Below are positions 28,102-35,552 of a DNA stretch of 64,000 nt, in pieces (within the stretch, counting starts at the first letter, position 1; every line of letters starts with the position of its first letter). This DNA is from Streptomyces durmitorensis (lineage in GTDB: Bacteria; Actinomycetota; Actinomycetes; Streptomycetales; Streptomycetaceae): the NCBI RefSeq assembly GCF_023498005.1, contig NZ_CP097289.1, forward strand, positions 620,001-684,000, given 5' to 3'. The notes below the pieces were generated by a model. The model was not told where the DNA came from and ran no database searches. It was given only the letters and a program-made list of their open reading frames with translations. The position numbers and the translations under genes are program-made.

Positions 28102-29579
28102 CACTGGTTGGCCAGAACCTGGTTGACCTGTTGTTCGGCGGTCTTCAGGAGCTTGTCCGCGTCGGCGTCCTTGTTCGTGAGGACGGCCGACATCAGCGTG
28201 TCAAGGACCTTGTAGACCTCTTGGGCCTTGGGCGGCTCGGCCTTGCCCGTGACCGGCTTGTCGGTGAAGGCCTGGAAGTTCTCGACGGGCATGGTCGCGC
28301 TGGCCTTGCGGGCCTTGTCGTCCGCGGTCTTGCTCTCACCGGTCCAGAAGTTCGGCTGCGGCAGGCCCACGGGCAGTCCGTCCGCCTTGGTGCGGGCCCA
28401 GTCGAACTGGCCCTTGCCCGGCTTGAGGAACTTGAAGTTGATCCAGGCGATCGCGGCCTTGATCTGGTCGGGCGAGGAGCCCTTCTTGATCATGTAGTCG
28501 TTGCCGCCGAAGAGGGTGGCCTTCTGGCCGGGGATCGGTCCCATCCCGAAGTCGTCGTACTTCGCGCCGAGGTTCTGCACCATGTACGTGATGTCGTCGG
28601 GCGCGGCGAGGAACATGCCCAGCTTGTCGGCGGCCATCTGCTTCTGCAGGTCGCCCCACTTCAGGAGCTGGGTCTTGCCCATGCTGTTGTCGTCCCAGCG
28701 CATGGCCTTGAGGTTGTCGACGATCTGTTTGCCGGTGTCGTTGTTGAAGGCGGCCTTGGTGCCGTCCTCGCTCACGATGTCGCCGCCGAGGCCGTAGGTG
28801 GTGGCGGTGAAGTGCCAGCCGCCGTTGTTGCCTGCGCTGTACTCGCCGAAGCCCGAGACGCCGTCGCCGAGTGCGGCGATCTTCTTGGCTGCCGTGCGGA
28901 CCTCGGCCCAGGTGGCCGGGGGCGAGTTGGGGTCGAGGCCGGCCTTCTCGAAGAGCTTGCGGTTGATGAGCAGGCCCATCGTGTAGTTGCTGTAGGGCAG
29001 GCCGTAGAGCTTGCCATCCTTCTTCATGACGTCGAGGACGTTCGGGTCCATGTCCTTGAGCGCCGGGACCGACTTGTCGTTGACGTAGGCGCTGATGTCC
29101 TGCGCGCCGTCGTTGTCCAGGACCTGCTGCAGATCGGTGAAGTAGGTGTAGAAGACGTCCGGTTGGGACTTGGCCTTCAGCATCGCCGTGAAGCGGGGAG
29201 GCTCCAGGCAGGGGTCGGTCTGCTTCCCCTGGATCGTGACGTTCGGGTACTTCTTGTTGAACGCCTTCACGTCCTCCTTCCACTGCTTGAGCTCGCCCTT
29301 CTCGGCGGCGGGCGGCATGCAGTCGATGGTGAGCGTGACCTTGGTCTTCGGGTCGAGGGGGGCGGCGGCGTTGGCCGCGTCGGCACCCTTGTCCCCGCCG
29401 GAGTCGCCGTCGTCGCTGCTGCTGGTGCCGCAGGCCGCGAGGGCGGTGAGGGCGAGCGCGGAGGCGACGGCGACGGTGGCCGTACGGGCGCGGTGGGTGC
29501 GGATCGTCGTGCGGCCTGCCGCACGGCTGGTGGTGCGGCGGCGGATACGTCGGAGATACGGCATTCCGGAGCTGCTCAT
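28101..29579 (-). CDS. Sugar-binding lipoprotein of a CUT1 ABC importer
   Basis: The start ATG 29579 (AAAGGGG at 9 bases) gives 492 residues. An Arg-rich N-terminus precedes a hydrophobic helix and the lipobox LTALAAC, so the mature protein is anchored outside the membrane. A Ser/Asp/Gly linker leads into the extracellular solute-binding family 1 fold (VTLTIDCMPPAAEKGELKQW, LYGLPYSNYTMGLLINRKLF, DYMIKKGSSPDQIKAAIAWI). The gene starts the operon binding protein-malF-malG-GH13-GH87. Its ligand is probably an alpha-gluco-oligosaccharide, judged from the two glycosidases. Confidence 0.9.
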   Translation of the reverse strand: MSSSGMPYLRRIRRRTTSRAAGRTTIRTHRARTATVAVASALALTALAACGTSSSDDGDSGGDKGADAANAAAPLDPKTKVTLTIDCMPPAAEKGELKQWKEDVKAFNKKYPNVTIQGKQTDPCLEPPRFTAMLKAKSQPDVFYTYFTDLQQVLDNDGAQDISAYVNDKSVPALKDMDPNVLDVMKKDGKLYGLPYSNYTMGLLINRKLFEKAGLDPNSPPATWAEVRTAAKKIAALGDGVSGFGEYSAGNNGGWHFTATTYGLGGDIVSEDGTKAAFNNDTGKQIVDNLKAMRWDDNSMGKTQLLKWGDLQKQMAADKLGMFLAAPDDITYMVQNLGAKYDDFGMGPIPGQKATLFGGNDYMIKKGSSPDQIKAAIAWINFKFLKPGKGQFDWARTKADGLPVGLPQPNFWTGESKTADDKARKASATMPVENFQAFTDKPVTGKAEPPKAQEVYKVLDTLMSAVLTNKDADADKLLKTAEQQVNQVLANQ

Positions 29580-29783
29580 CGGTGGACCCCTTTGGACAGC
29601 GCCGCCTGCCCAAGGGCAGGGACGGCATGGCAGGAGCAGGAAGCCCACAGCTGCGCGGACTGTGTGGCGGCGCTTACTCAAGCACCGTCGACAGATCCGC
29701 GCAATATCTCGCGCGATGATTGAAAGAAATTGACAGTGGGTTCGTGACGACTCTGCGCGGCCCCACGAAACGGACTCCTCTGC

Positions 29784-29834
29784 TCCTACGCCTGCGGGGG
29801 CTGCCCCCGTTCCTACGCCTGCGGGGGCTGCCCC
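29784..29834. repeat. 24-bp tandem duplication across the lacI stop codon
   Basis: Copies at 29784-29807 and 29811-29834 are identical (period 27). The second copy contains the last codons and stop of the LacI-family gene; the first lies immediately after it on the transcript. Each copy can also form a small GGGGGC/GCCCCC hairpin. Confidence 0.85.
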
Positions 29835-30823
29835 GTCGAGCCGCGCACCACCAGCTCCGGTTCGAAGAGCAGCTCCTCCGTGGGCACCGCGCTCCCGGCG
29901 ATCTGCAGCGCGAGGAGCTCGACCGCGGCGCGCCCCATGGCCTCGATCGGCTGACGCACCGTGGTCAGGGGCGGTTCGGTGCACGTCATGAACGCCGAGT
30001 CGTCATAGCCGACCACCGAGACGTCGCGCGGGACCCCGAGCCCCCGGCGGCGCGCGGCGCGCACCGCTCCGAGCGCGAGGGGGTCGCTCGCGCAGACGAT
30101 GCCGGTGACCCCGGCGTCGAGCAGCGCCGCGGCGGCGGCCTGGCCGCCCTCGATCGAGAACATCCCCCGCGCGACATGCTCATCCGGCAGCACGCCACCG
30201 GCCTGCTCGGCGATCGCGCGGGCAGCGGCGAGCTTGCGCTGCGAGGGCATGTGGTCGGCGGGCCCGAGCACCAGGCCGATGCGGCGGTGGCCGAGCGAGG
30301 AGAGATGCCGCCAGGCCTGCTCGACGGCGACCGCGTCGTCGCAGGAGACCGCCGGAAAACCGAGGCGCTCGATGGCCGCGTTCACGAGGACCACCGGGAT
30401 CTTGCGCGCCGCGAGCCGCTTGTAGTGGTCGTGCGGGGCGTCCGCCTGCGCGTAGAGGCCACCGGCGAAGACGACGCCGGACACCTGCTGTTGCAGCAGC
30501 AACTCGACGTAGTCCGCCTCGGAGACACCGCCCTTGGTCTGGGTGCACAGCACGGGGGTCAGCCCCTGCTGTGCGAGCGCTCCGCCGATCACCTCCGCGA
30601 ACGCCGGGAAGATCGGGTTCTGCAGCTCGGGCAGCACCAGACCCACGAGCCGGGCCCGCTCGCCGCGCAGCTGGGTGGGCCGCTCGTACCCCAGGACGTC
30701 CAGGGCCGAGAGCACGGACTGCCGGGTCGCGTCGGAGACCCCCGGCTTGTTGTTGAGCACGCGGCTGACCGTGGCCTCGCTGACCCCGACCTTCCGCGCC
30801 ACCTGAGCAAGTCGTCGCGTCAT
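29813..30823 (-). CDS. LacI-family repressor of the alpha-glucan locus
   Basis: A 336-residue LacI/GalR protein. The HTH is at the extreme N-terminus (LAQVARKVGVSEATVSRVLN) followed by the hinge helix, then the periplasmic-binding-like sensor (LVGLVLPELQNPIFPAFAEV, ASDPLALGAVRAARRRGLGV, VVGYDDSAF). It is on the same strand as, and upstream of, the binding protein/permease/glycosidase operon and resembles the MalR/AglR-type regulators of Streptomyces. A perfect 8+6+8 palindrome lies 5 bases upstream of its start, indicating autoregulation. The coding end is duplicated downstream. Confidence 0.9.
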   Translation of the reverse strand: MTRRLAQVARKVGVSEATVSRVLNNKPGVSDATRQSVLSALDVLGYERPTQLRGERARLVGLVLPELQNPIFPAFAEVIGGALAQQGLTPVLCTQTKGGVSEADYVELLLQQQVSGVVFAGGLYAQADAPHDHYKRLAARKIPVVLVNAAIERLGFPAVSCDDAVAVEQAWRHLSSLGHRRIGLVLGPADHMPSQRKLAAARAIAEQAGGVLPDEHVARGMFSIEGGQAAAAALLDAGVTGIVCASDPLALGAVRAARRRGLGVPRDVSVVGYDDSAFMTCTEPPLTTVRQPIEAMGRAAVELLALQIAGSAVPTEELLFEPELVVRGSTGQPPQA

Positions 30824-30827
30824 GCAC

Positions 30828-30849
30828 GCAAGAATAGTGCAATTCTTGC
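30828..30849. promoter_or_regulatory. Palindromic LacI-type operator
   Basis: GCAAGAAT (30828-30835) and ATTCTTGC (30842-30849) are perfect reverse complements around AGTGCA, immediately upstream of the lacI start at 30823. Another GCAAGC-type half-site follows at about 30863-30868. The TTGC-containing arms resemble operators of MalR-like regulators. Confidence 0.7.
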
Positions 30850-31039
30850 GTTCTGTTTGCGTGCTTGCTGAATCCGTTCGGGATCGTCACATGTGACCGG
30901 CGGACCGGCCTGCCGGGGACCGAACGGGTGAGGGCGGATCGTTTCGGCGGCACAACTCCGTCTGTTCAGGTATCTCTGCTGGTCAGGACGGGAATGCGGG
31001 ATGCGTTCACGTGCCGTACCCAGCAAAGGAAAATGATCC

Positions 31040-31387
31040 ATGCGTCTTCGTCACTCACTGGCCGCCGCGGCCGGTGCCGCTGTGCTGATCCTGACCGTGC
31101 CCGGCTCCGCGTACGCGGCCGAGGGCGACTTCAGCTACACGTACATCGACAGCAGCGGCGAGGAAGAGCAGGCCACGCTGCACGACCCGGCCAGCGGGGA
31201 GTGCATCACGCTTGCCGAGGCGGCCGAGGAGTACAGCCAGCCGCCGGCCCACTCCCCCAAGAACCGCACCGACTCCTACGCGATCGTCTTCACGAACGCC
31301 GACTGCTCCGGCGACGACTTCACGCTGCGCCCCTACACGGGCGGCGCGAGCGAGCGGTTGAAGCTCCGGTCGGTCCTGTTCTCCTGA
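31040..31387 (+). CDS. Small secreted protein of unknown function
   Basis: A 115-residue protein. Residues 1-26 form a Sec signal peptide (two Arg, then AAAAGAAVLILTV, cleavage near AYA-AEG). The mature domain of about 89 residues is acidic, begins FSYTYIDSSGEEEQATLHD and has two Cys (in GECITL and NADCSG) that could form a disulfide. It is preceded by AAAGGAAAATGATCC before the ATG and ended by a strong hairpin. Similar small secreted proteins are frequent in Streptomyces; no function can be assigned. Confidence 0.75.
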   Translation: MRLRHSLAAAAGAAVLILTVPGSAYAAEGDFSYTYIDSSGEEEQATLHDPASGECITLAEAAEEYSQPPAHSPKNRTDSYAIVFTNADCSGDDFTLRPYTGGASERLKLRSVLFS

Positions 31388-31401
31388 TCCGGCGACGCAG
31401 T

Positions 31402-31436
31402 GGTGCCTGCCCAGGCCGAGGGCCTGGGCAGGCACC
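31402..31436. terminator. Bidirectional hairpin terminator
   Basis: Perfect 16-bp arms (31402-31417 and 31421-31436) with a GAG loop lie between the convergent small secreted protein gene and the DUF574 methyltransferase gene. Confidence 0.9.
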
Positions 31437-31464
31437 CGGTCTGGGCAGTCACCCGTGTCACACC

Positions 31465-32250
31465 TCAGGGGATCTTGGCCACCGCGACGTAGAAGCCGCT
31501 CAACTCGGCCTTCGGTGCGGGAGATTCCTTGTACCAGTGCGTCGCCGTCACCAGGCCCGGCTCAACCAGTTCCAGCCCCTCGAAGAAGCGCTCGACCTCC
31601 GCGCGGCGCCGCATCCTCAACGGCACCTGGCCCTTCTTGTAGGTGTCGGTGACGGAGTCCGCGAGCTCGGGGTGCTCGTCGGTGGTGCCGTGCGACAGCA
31701 CCAGATAGCTGCCGGAGGGCAGCGCGTCCACGAGGGTGCGCGTGAGGGCGTAGGGGTCCTCTTCGTCGGTGATGAAGTGCATCAGGGCGATGAGGGAGAG
31801 CGCGATGGGCTGGTCGAAGTCCAGGAGTTCACGGGCGTGGTCGAGGATCGCCTCGGGTCGGCGCACGTCCGCCTGGACGTAGTCCGTGGCGCCTTCCGGG
31901 CTGCTGACCAGCAGTGCTTCGGCGTGCCGCAGCACGATGGGGTCGTTGTCGGCGTACACGACCCGGGAGCTGGGAGCGATCGCCTGGACGATCTGGTGGA
32001 GGTTCGGCGCGGTGGGGATGCCCGTGCCGATGTCGAGGAACTGCCTGACACCGTTGTCAGCGAGCCAGGCTGCGGCGCGGTTCATGAACGCCCGGTTCCG
32101 CGCCGCGTTCGCGCGGGCCTCGGGCGGCAGCTTCTCGCCCATCTCCTGATCGACGAGGTAGTTGTCCTTGCCGCCCAGAAGCCAGTCGTAGACACGCGCG
32201 GGGTGCGGCTTGCTGGTGTCGATCTGGACGTTGGTGTCGTCATCAGTCAT
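31465..32250 (-). CDS. SAM-dependent methyltransferase, DUF574 family
   Basis: A 261-residue protein with the signature of the actinobacterial DUF574 group: IDTSKPHPARVYDWLLGGKDNYLVD at the N-terminus (only its first part quoted from a longer conserved block), then the SAM motif FLDIGTGIPTAPNLH, acidic VVYADNDPIV and HFITDEEDPY. Streptomyces carry dozens of paralogues, often beside XRE/DUF397 pairs, which are absent here. The substrate of this group is unknown. GGGGAG precedes ATG 32250. Confidence 0.88.
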   Translation of the reverse strand: MTDDDTNVQIDTSKPHPARVYDWLLGGKDNYLVDQEMGEKLPPEARANAARNRAFMNRAAAWLADNGVRQFLDIGTGIPTAPNLHQIVQAIAPSSRVVYADNDPIVLRHAEALLVSSPEGATDYVQADVRRPEAILDHARELLDFDQPIALSLIALMHFITDEEDPYALTRTLVDALPSGSYLVLSHGTTDEHPELADSVTDTYKKGQVPLRMRRRAEVERFFEGLELVEPGLVTATHWYKESPAPKAELSGFYVAVAKIP

Positions 32251-32413
32251 CCGTGGCTCCCCTACGTGTCCGACCGGGTTCAGTGCGCGGCGGGCGACGT
32301 ACGTCCCGTCCCAGCCGACAAAGATCTTCCGAGCCTACAGGCCCCGACGTCAACTGTTCTGGCTGGTGAGGCAGTTCGTCGCGGTCACGCCGAGAGCATC
32401 GGGCAGGCAGATC

Positions 32414-33418
32414 CTAGAGCTGCCGAAGGTGGTCGCGCAGGGTGCGGGCGGCCTGCGCCATGAGGGCGTCGGCGCCGGGCTGCGCGCCGGCGGGCACGAG
32501 GGACTCGGTCAGGACGGCGATCGCGAAGGACTGGCCGTCGGAGTGCTCGACGACACCGATCTCGTGGCGCAGGTTGAGCAGGGTGCCGGTCTTGGAGGAC
32601 CAGGTGCTCGCGTCGGAGCTGAAGTCCGGGGTGAGCCGGTGCCGCAGCACGTTGTGGGCCATGAGGTCGCGCAGCCGCTCGGCCACGTCCGGGTGGATCT
32701 TCGACGGCGTCCACAGCGCCTGCAGCAGGTCGGTGTAGGTGCGCGCGCTGCCGGTGTTGGCGCGGGTGGTGTCCAGCTGCGGAACCCGGTGTCCGCGTCC
32801 GCTGGTGCCGGCGTCGATGGCCAGGGCGTGGGCGAGATGGATCTGGTCGGCGTCGAAGCGTTCCACGGGGGTGTCGAAGAGCTCGCCCACACACGTCCGG
32901 ACGGCGATGCCGCGGATGCCGAGCTCGTGGAGGATGTCGGTGACCTGGGCGGGCGGGGTGAGCTCGAACAGCGCGTCCGCGGCCGTTCCGTCGCTCAGAC
33001 AGGTGCTCAGATAGAGCAGGTCGTCGATCGCGATCCGGGCGGGGTGGCGGAATCGGCTCAGACCGGTGGGGCCCGGCGTGGTGACCCGCCCTGGCTGCAC
33101 CTCGAGCAGCGTCGCTCCATCGAGCTCGCCGCGCCGGATCCGCTCGACCGTCGCGAGCGCGAGCGGGACCTTGACCAGGGAGGCGGAGGGCAGGTGGGTG
33201 TCCGCATCGATCCCCAGCTCGTCTCCTGTGTGCAGGTCCCGCACGAGCAGGCAACCGCGCAGGCCGCCGTCGCGCAGCTGCACGCGTATGTCACGCAGCA
33301 GCGCCTCGGTGTGCACGCCGCCCACCACCATGCCGCTGCCCGTGCCACTGCTCATACCGGCCCCCATGCCACCGTCCATGCCGCTCCCCGGTCCCCCGTT
33401 CGCCCCGCCGATCATCAC
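32414..33418 (-). CDS. blaB: BlaB-like serine penicillin-recognising protein
   Basis: A 334-residue protein related to class A beta-lactamases but with no signal peptide. It keeps SxxK (SASLVK) and KTG (WSSKTGTLL), while the SDN loop is SDG (CLSDGTAAD) and no ExxLN omega loop is evident, so hydrolysis is doubtful. The first 35 residues are Gly/Met-rich. ATG 33418 overlaps the LysR stop as ATGA. In Streptomyces cacaoi BlaB, a cytoplasmic member of this family, is required with the LysR protein BlaA for beta-lactamase induction; the same gene order is found here. Assignment is by motif and context. Confidence 0.75.
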   Translation of the reverse strand: MMIGGANGGPGSGMDGGMGAGMSSGTGSGMVVGGVHTEALLRDIRVQLRDGGLRGCLLVRDLHTGDELGIDADTHLPSASLVKVPLALATVERIRRGELDGATLLEVQPGRVTTPGPTGLSRFRHPARIAIDDLLYLSTCLSDGTAADALFELTPPAQVTDILHELGIRGIAVRTCVGELFDTPVERFDADQIHLAHALAIDAGTSGRGHRVPQLDTTRANTGSARTYTDLLQALWTPSKIHPDVAERLRDLMAHNVLRHRLTPDFSSDASTWSSKTGTLLNLRHEIGVVEHSDGQSFAIAVLTESLVPAGAQPGADALMAQAARTLRDHLRQL

Positions 33419-34341
33419 GCCGTCCCTCCCCTGATCCCTGCCTGGGCATCCGCGCCCAGGCAGCGGGCCATGGCATCGCCGAGGCGCGCTTCGATGTGCT
33501 GCGGATTGCCGTCCGCCGCGGCGGCCAGGGCGAATCCCCGGCCGAAGGTGATCTCGCCGATGGGCCGCCAGGTCAGGGCGAGTTCATCGGCCTGTGCGCG
33601 GGAGCACAGCAACAGGTCGCCCGAGCAGAGGACTTCGGCCGCGGCGCTCGTCAGATCGGCGGCGGCGACCAGTTGCGCGGGCCGCAGGCCCACCGCGTCG
33701 CGCAGGCGCGTCAGCGGATCGCGGATGTGCGGCACGTCGTCCTCCGGCTGGATCCAGACGCGGCGGGCAGGACCGGAAGAGGCACGTCCGACCCGCAGCG
33801 TCTCGAGGTAGACGCGCCGCACACCGGGATCCCGGGCGCCGGCGAGCCCCAGCGGCACGGACCACGTCGCCTCGTCCGCGGGCACCGCGAGCAGGGCGGC
33901 GCGCACCTGCTGCGCGTGGAGGAGCTCCCGCCGCCGCGTCGGCCCCGCGACCCGCAGGTCGAGCGTGACACCGTGGCCCCGCCCCTCGGCGACGAGGCGG
34001 GCGAGGCCGACCGTGGAGCAGATGCCGGGCACCGCGAGCCGCCACGGCTTGGCCTTGACGGCTTCCGCCTCGTCAAGGAGTACGTCGGCCGCCTGCACAA
34101 GCTGCCGGGCCGTCGGCAGCATGTCCCGCCCGAAGGGGGTGAGGACGGCGCGCCTCGACGTGCGCTCGAACAGCGGCTCACCGAACCGTTCCTCGAGCGC
34201 GGCGACGCGACGGCTGGCCACCGACTGGGACATCCGCGCCGCGGCGGCTCCGTCGGTGAAGCTTCCGTACTCGCTCACGCTCACGAACGCGCGACACGCT
34301 CCCACCAGATCCACGCCCAAAACCCTATGCCAGATCAGCAT
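33415..34341 (-). CDS. blaA: BlaA-like LysR regulator of beta-lactamase
   Basis: The start ATG 34341 gives 308 residues; ATG 34377 and a GTG inside are alternatives. The HTH is [20 protein letters not shown] followed by [20 protein letters not shown], and the effector domain follows with reduced similarity to common LTTRs. It is divergent from the class A beta-lactamase gene (142-base gap) and coupled to blaB, as in the S. cacaoi blaA-blaB/blaL system. A perfect GCGTAT/ATACGC inverted repeat with T-N11-A geometry lies in the gap. Confidence 0.8.
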   Translation of the reverse strand: MLIWHRVLGVDLVGACRAFVSVSEYGSFTDGAAAARMSQSVASRRVAALEERFGEPLFERTSRRAVLTPFGRDMLPTARQLVQAADVLLDEAEAVKAKPWRLAVPGICSTVGLARLVAEGRGHGVTLDLRVAGPTRRRELLHAQQVRAALLAVPADEATWSVPLGLAGARDPGVRRVYLETLRVGRASSGPARRVWIQPEDDVPHIRDPLTRLRDAVGLRPAQLVAAADLTSAAAEVLCSGDLLLCSRAQADELALTWRPIGEITFGRGFALAAAADGNPQHIEARLGDAMARCLGADAQAGIRGGTA

Positions 34342-34355
34342 GGAACCGCGCATGA

Positions 34356-34375
34356 GCGTATTGGACCGCATACGC
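34356..34375. promoter_or_regulatory. Candidate LysR (BlaA) operator
   Basis: GCGTAT (34356-34361) and ATACGC (34370-34375) are perfect complements 8 bases apart, 15 bases upstream of the blaA-like start and 109 bases upstream of the beta-lactamase start. The site contains the T-N11-A pattern typical of LysR regulators. Confidence 0.55.
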
Positions 34376-34483
34376 ACCCGAGCGCGAGGGTGGCTCTGGC
34401 ACTCACGACCACGTACCGGGACGGAGCCGTGCCGCCCCGTCCCCTATGCGCCCTGCCCCTGGGGCGCCCCGGAGGTTTGGCCC

Positions 34484-35428
34484 ATGCAGTACACCCGTGT
34501 CCGTAGCGCCGTTCTCGGTGCGTTCGCCACGATCTGCCTCGTCCCGCTCGTGGCCTGCGCGGACGGTGACTCCACGGCCTCGTCGTCGTCCTCCAAGGCG
34601 GCCACGAAGCCCGCGGGAACCGCGAGGTCCGCAACGGCGGCGAAGCCGTTCGCCCGTGATTTCAAGGCACTTGAGCGCAAGTTCGACGCGCGTCTCGGCG
34701 TCTACGCCGTCGACACCGGTACCGGGCGCGAGGTGGCCTACAACGCCGGTGAGCGCTTCGCCTACAACTCCACGTTCAAGGCCCTGGAAGCCGGAGCCGT
34801 CCTGCGCAAGTACTCCCTGAGCGGCCTCGACCGGAAGATCACGTACTCCAAGGACGACCTGGTCGCCAACTCCCCCGTGACCGAGAAGCACGTCGAGACC
34901 GGAATGACCGTGGGCGAACTGTGTGACGCCGCCGTCCGCTACAGCGACAACACCGCGGCCAACCTGCTCTTCGACACGCTCGGCGGGCCCAAGGGCCTGG
35001 ACGCCGTACTCGAGGAGCTGGGCGACGACGTGACACGGATGGATCGCCGCGAGCCCGATCTGAGCACGTGGGTCCCTGGCGAGAAGCGGGACACGAGCAC
35101 GCCGCGGGCGCTGGCCAAGGACCTGCGCGCGTTCGTGCTCGGGGACGCCCTGCGCAAGGGCGAGCGCGCACAGCTCACCAAGTGGCTGCGGACCAACACC
35201 ACCGGGGACCACACCATCAAGGCCGGTGTGCCCAAGAGCTGGGTGGTCGGCGACAAGACGGGAACCGGCTCCTACTACGGCGCCCGCAACGACATCGCCG
35301 TGGTGTGGCCGCCCGACAGTGCCCCCATCGTCGTGTCGATCCTGTCGAACCGCTCCAAGAAGGACGCCGAGCCCGACGACAAGCTGATCGCGGAGGCGGC
35401 CTCCGTGGTCGTCGACTCGCTGTCGTAG
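34484..35428 (+). CDS. blaL: Class A beta-lactamase, lipoprotein
   Basis: A 314-residue enzyme hydrolysing penicillins and related beta-lactams through an acyl-Ser intermediate. The start ATG 34484 follows GGAGG. The signal peptide ends in the lipobox LVAC (Cys25), so the enzyme is membrane-tethered outside the cell. Motifs: STFK (Ser96, Lys99), SDN (154-156), EPDLST with Glu190 in place of Ambler 166, and KTG (258-260, followed by [10 protein letters not shown]). Its divergent blaA-like regulator and the blaB-like gene suggest inducible expression. The 3' end is duplicated just after the stop. Confidence 0.95.
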   Translation: MQYTRVRSAVLGAFATICLVPLVACADGDSTASSSSSKAATKPAGTARSATAAKPFARDFKALERKFDARLGVYAVDTGTGREVAYNAGERFAYNSTFKALEAGAVLRKYSLSGLDRKITYSKDDLVANSPVTEKHVETGMTVGELCDAAVRYSDNTAANLLFDTLGGPKGLDAVLEELGDDVTRMDRREPDLSTWVPGEKRDTSTPRALAKDLRAFVLGDALRKGERAQLTKWLRTNTTGDHTIKAGVPKSWVVGDKTGTGSYYGARNDIAVVWPPDSAPIVVSILSNRSKKDAEPDDKLIAEAASVVVDSLS

Positions 35429-35469
35429 CGGGCGGTACGCCGTTCGCTGTCGTAGCAGGCGGTACGCCG
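35417..35469. repeat. 26-bp tandem duplication across the beta-lactamase stop codon
   Basis: Copies at 35417-35442 and 35444-35469 differ at one base (period 27). The first includes the last codons and TAG of the beta-lactamase gene; the second follows immediately. Confidence 0.85.
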
Positions 35470-35491
35470 CCGGGGCGCGCGCCCCGGCGGC
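35466..35491. terminator. 26-bp GC-rich palindrome, probable terminator
   Basis: The 26 bases from 35466 to 35491 are a perfect palindrome (13-bp arms, no loop), 37 bases after the beta-lactamase stop and 62 bases before the penicillin-binding protein gene. It would fold as a strong hairpin and may attenuate read-through between the two genes. Confidence 0.6.
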
Positions 35492-35552
35492 CGAGCACCG
35501 AATCGTGCGCGCGGCGGGCCCCGCAGCGCGAAGCCACTCCAAGGAGCCCTTG

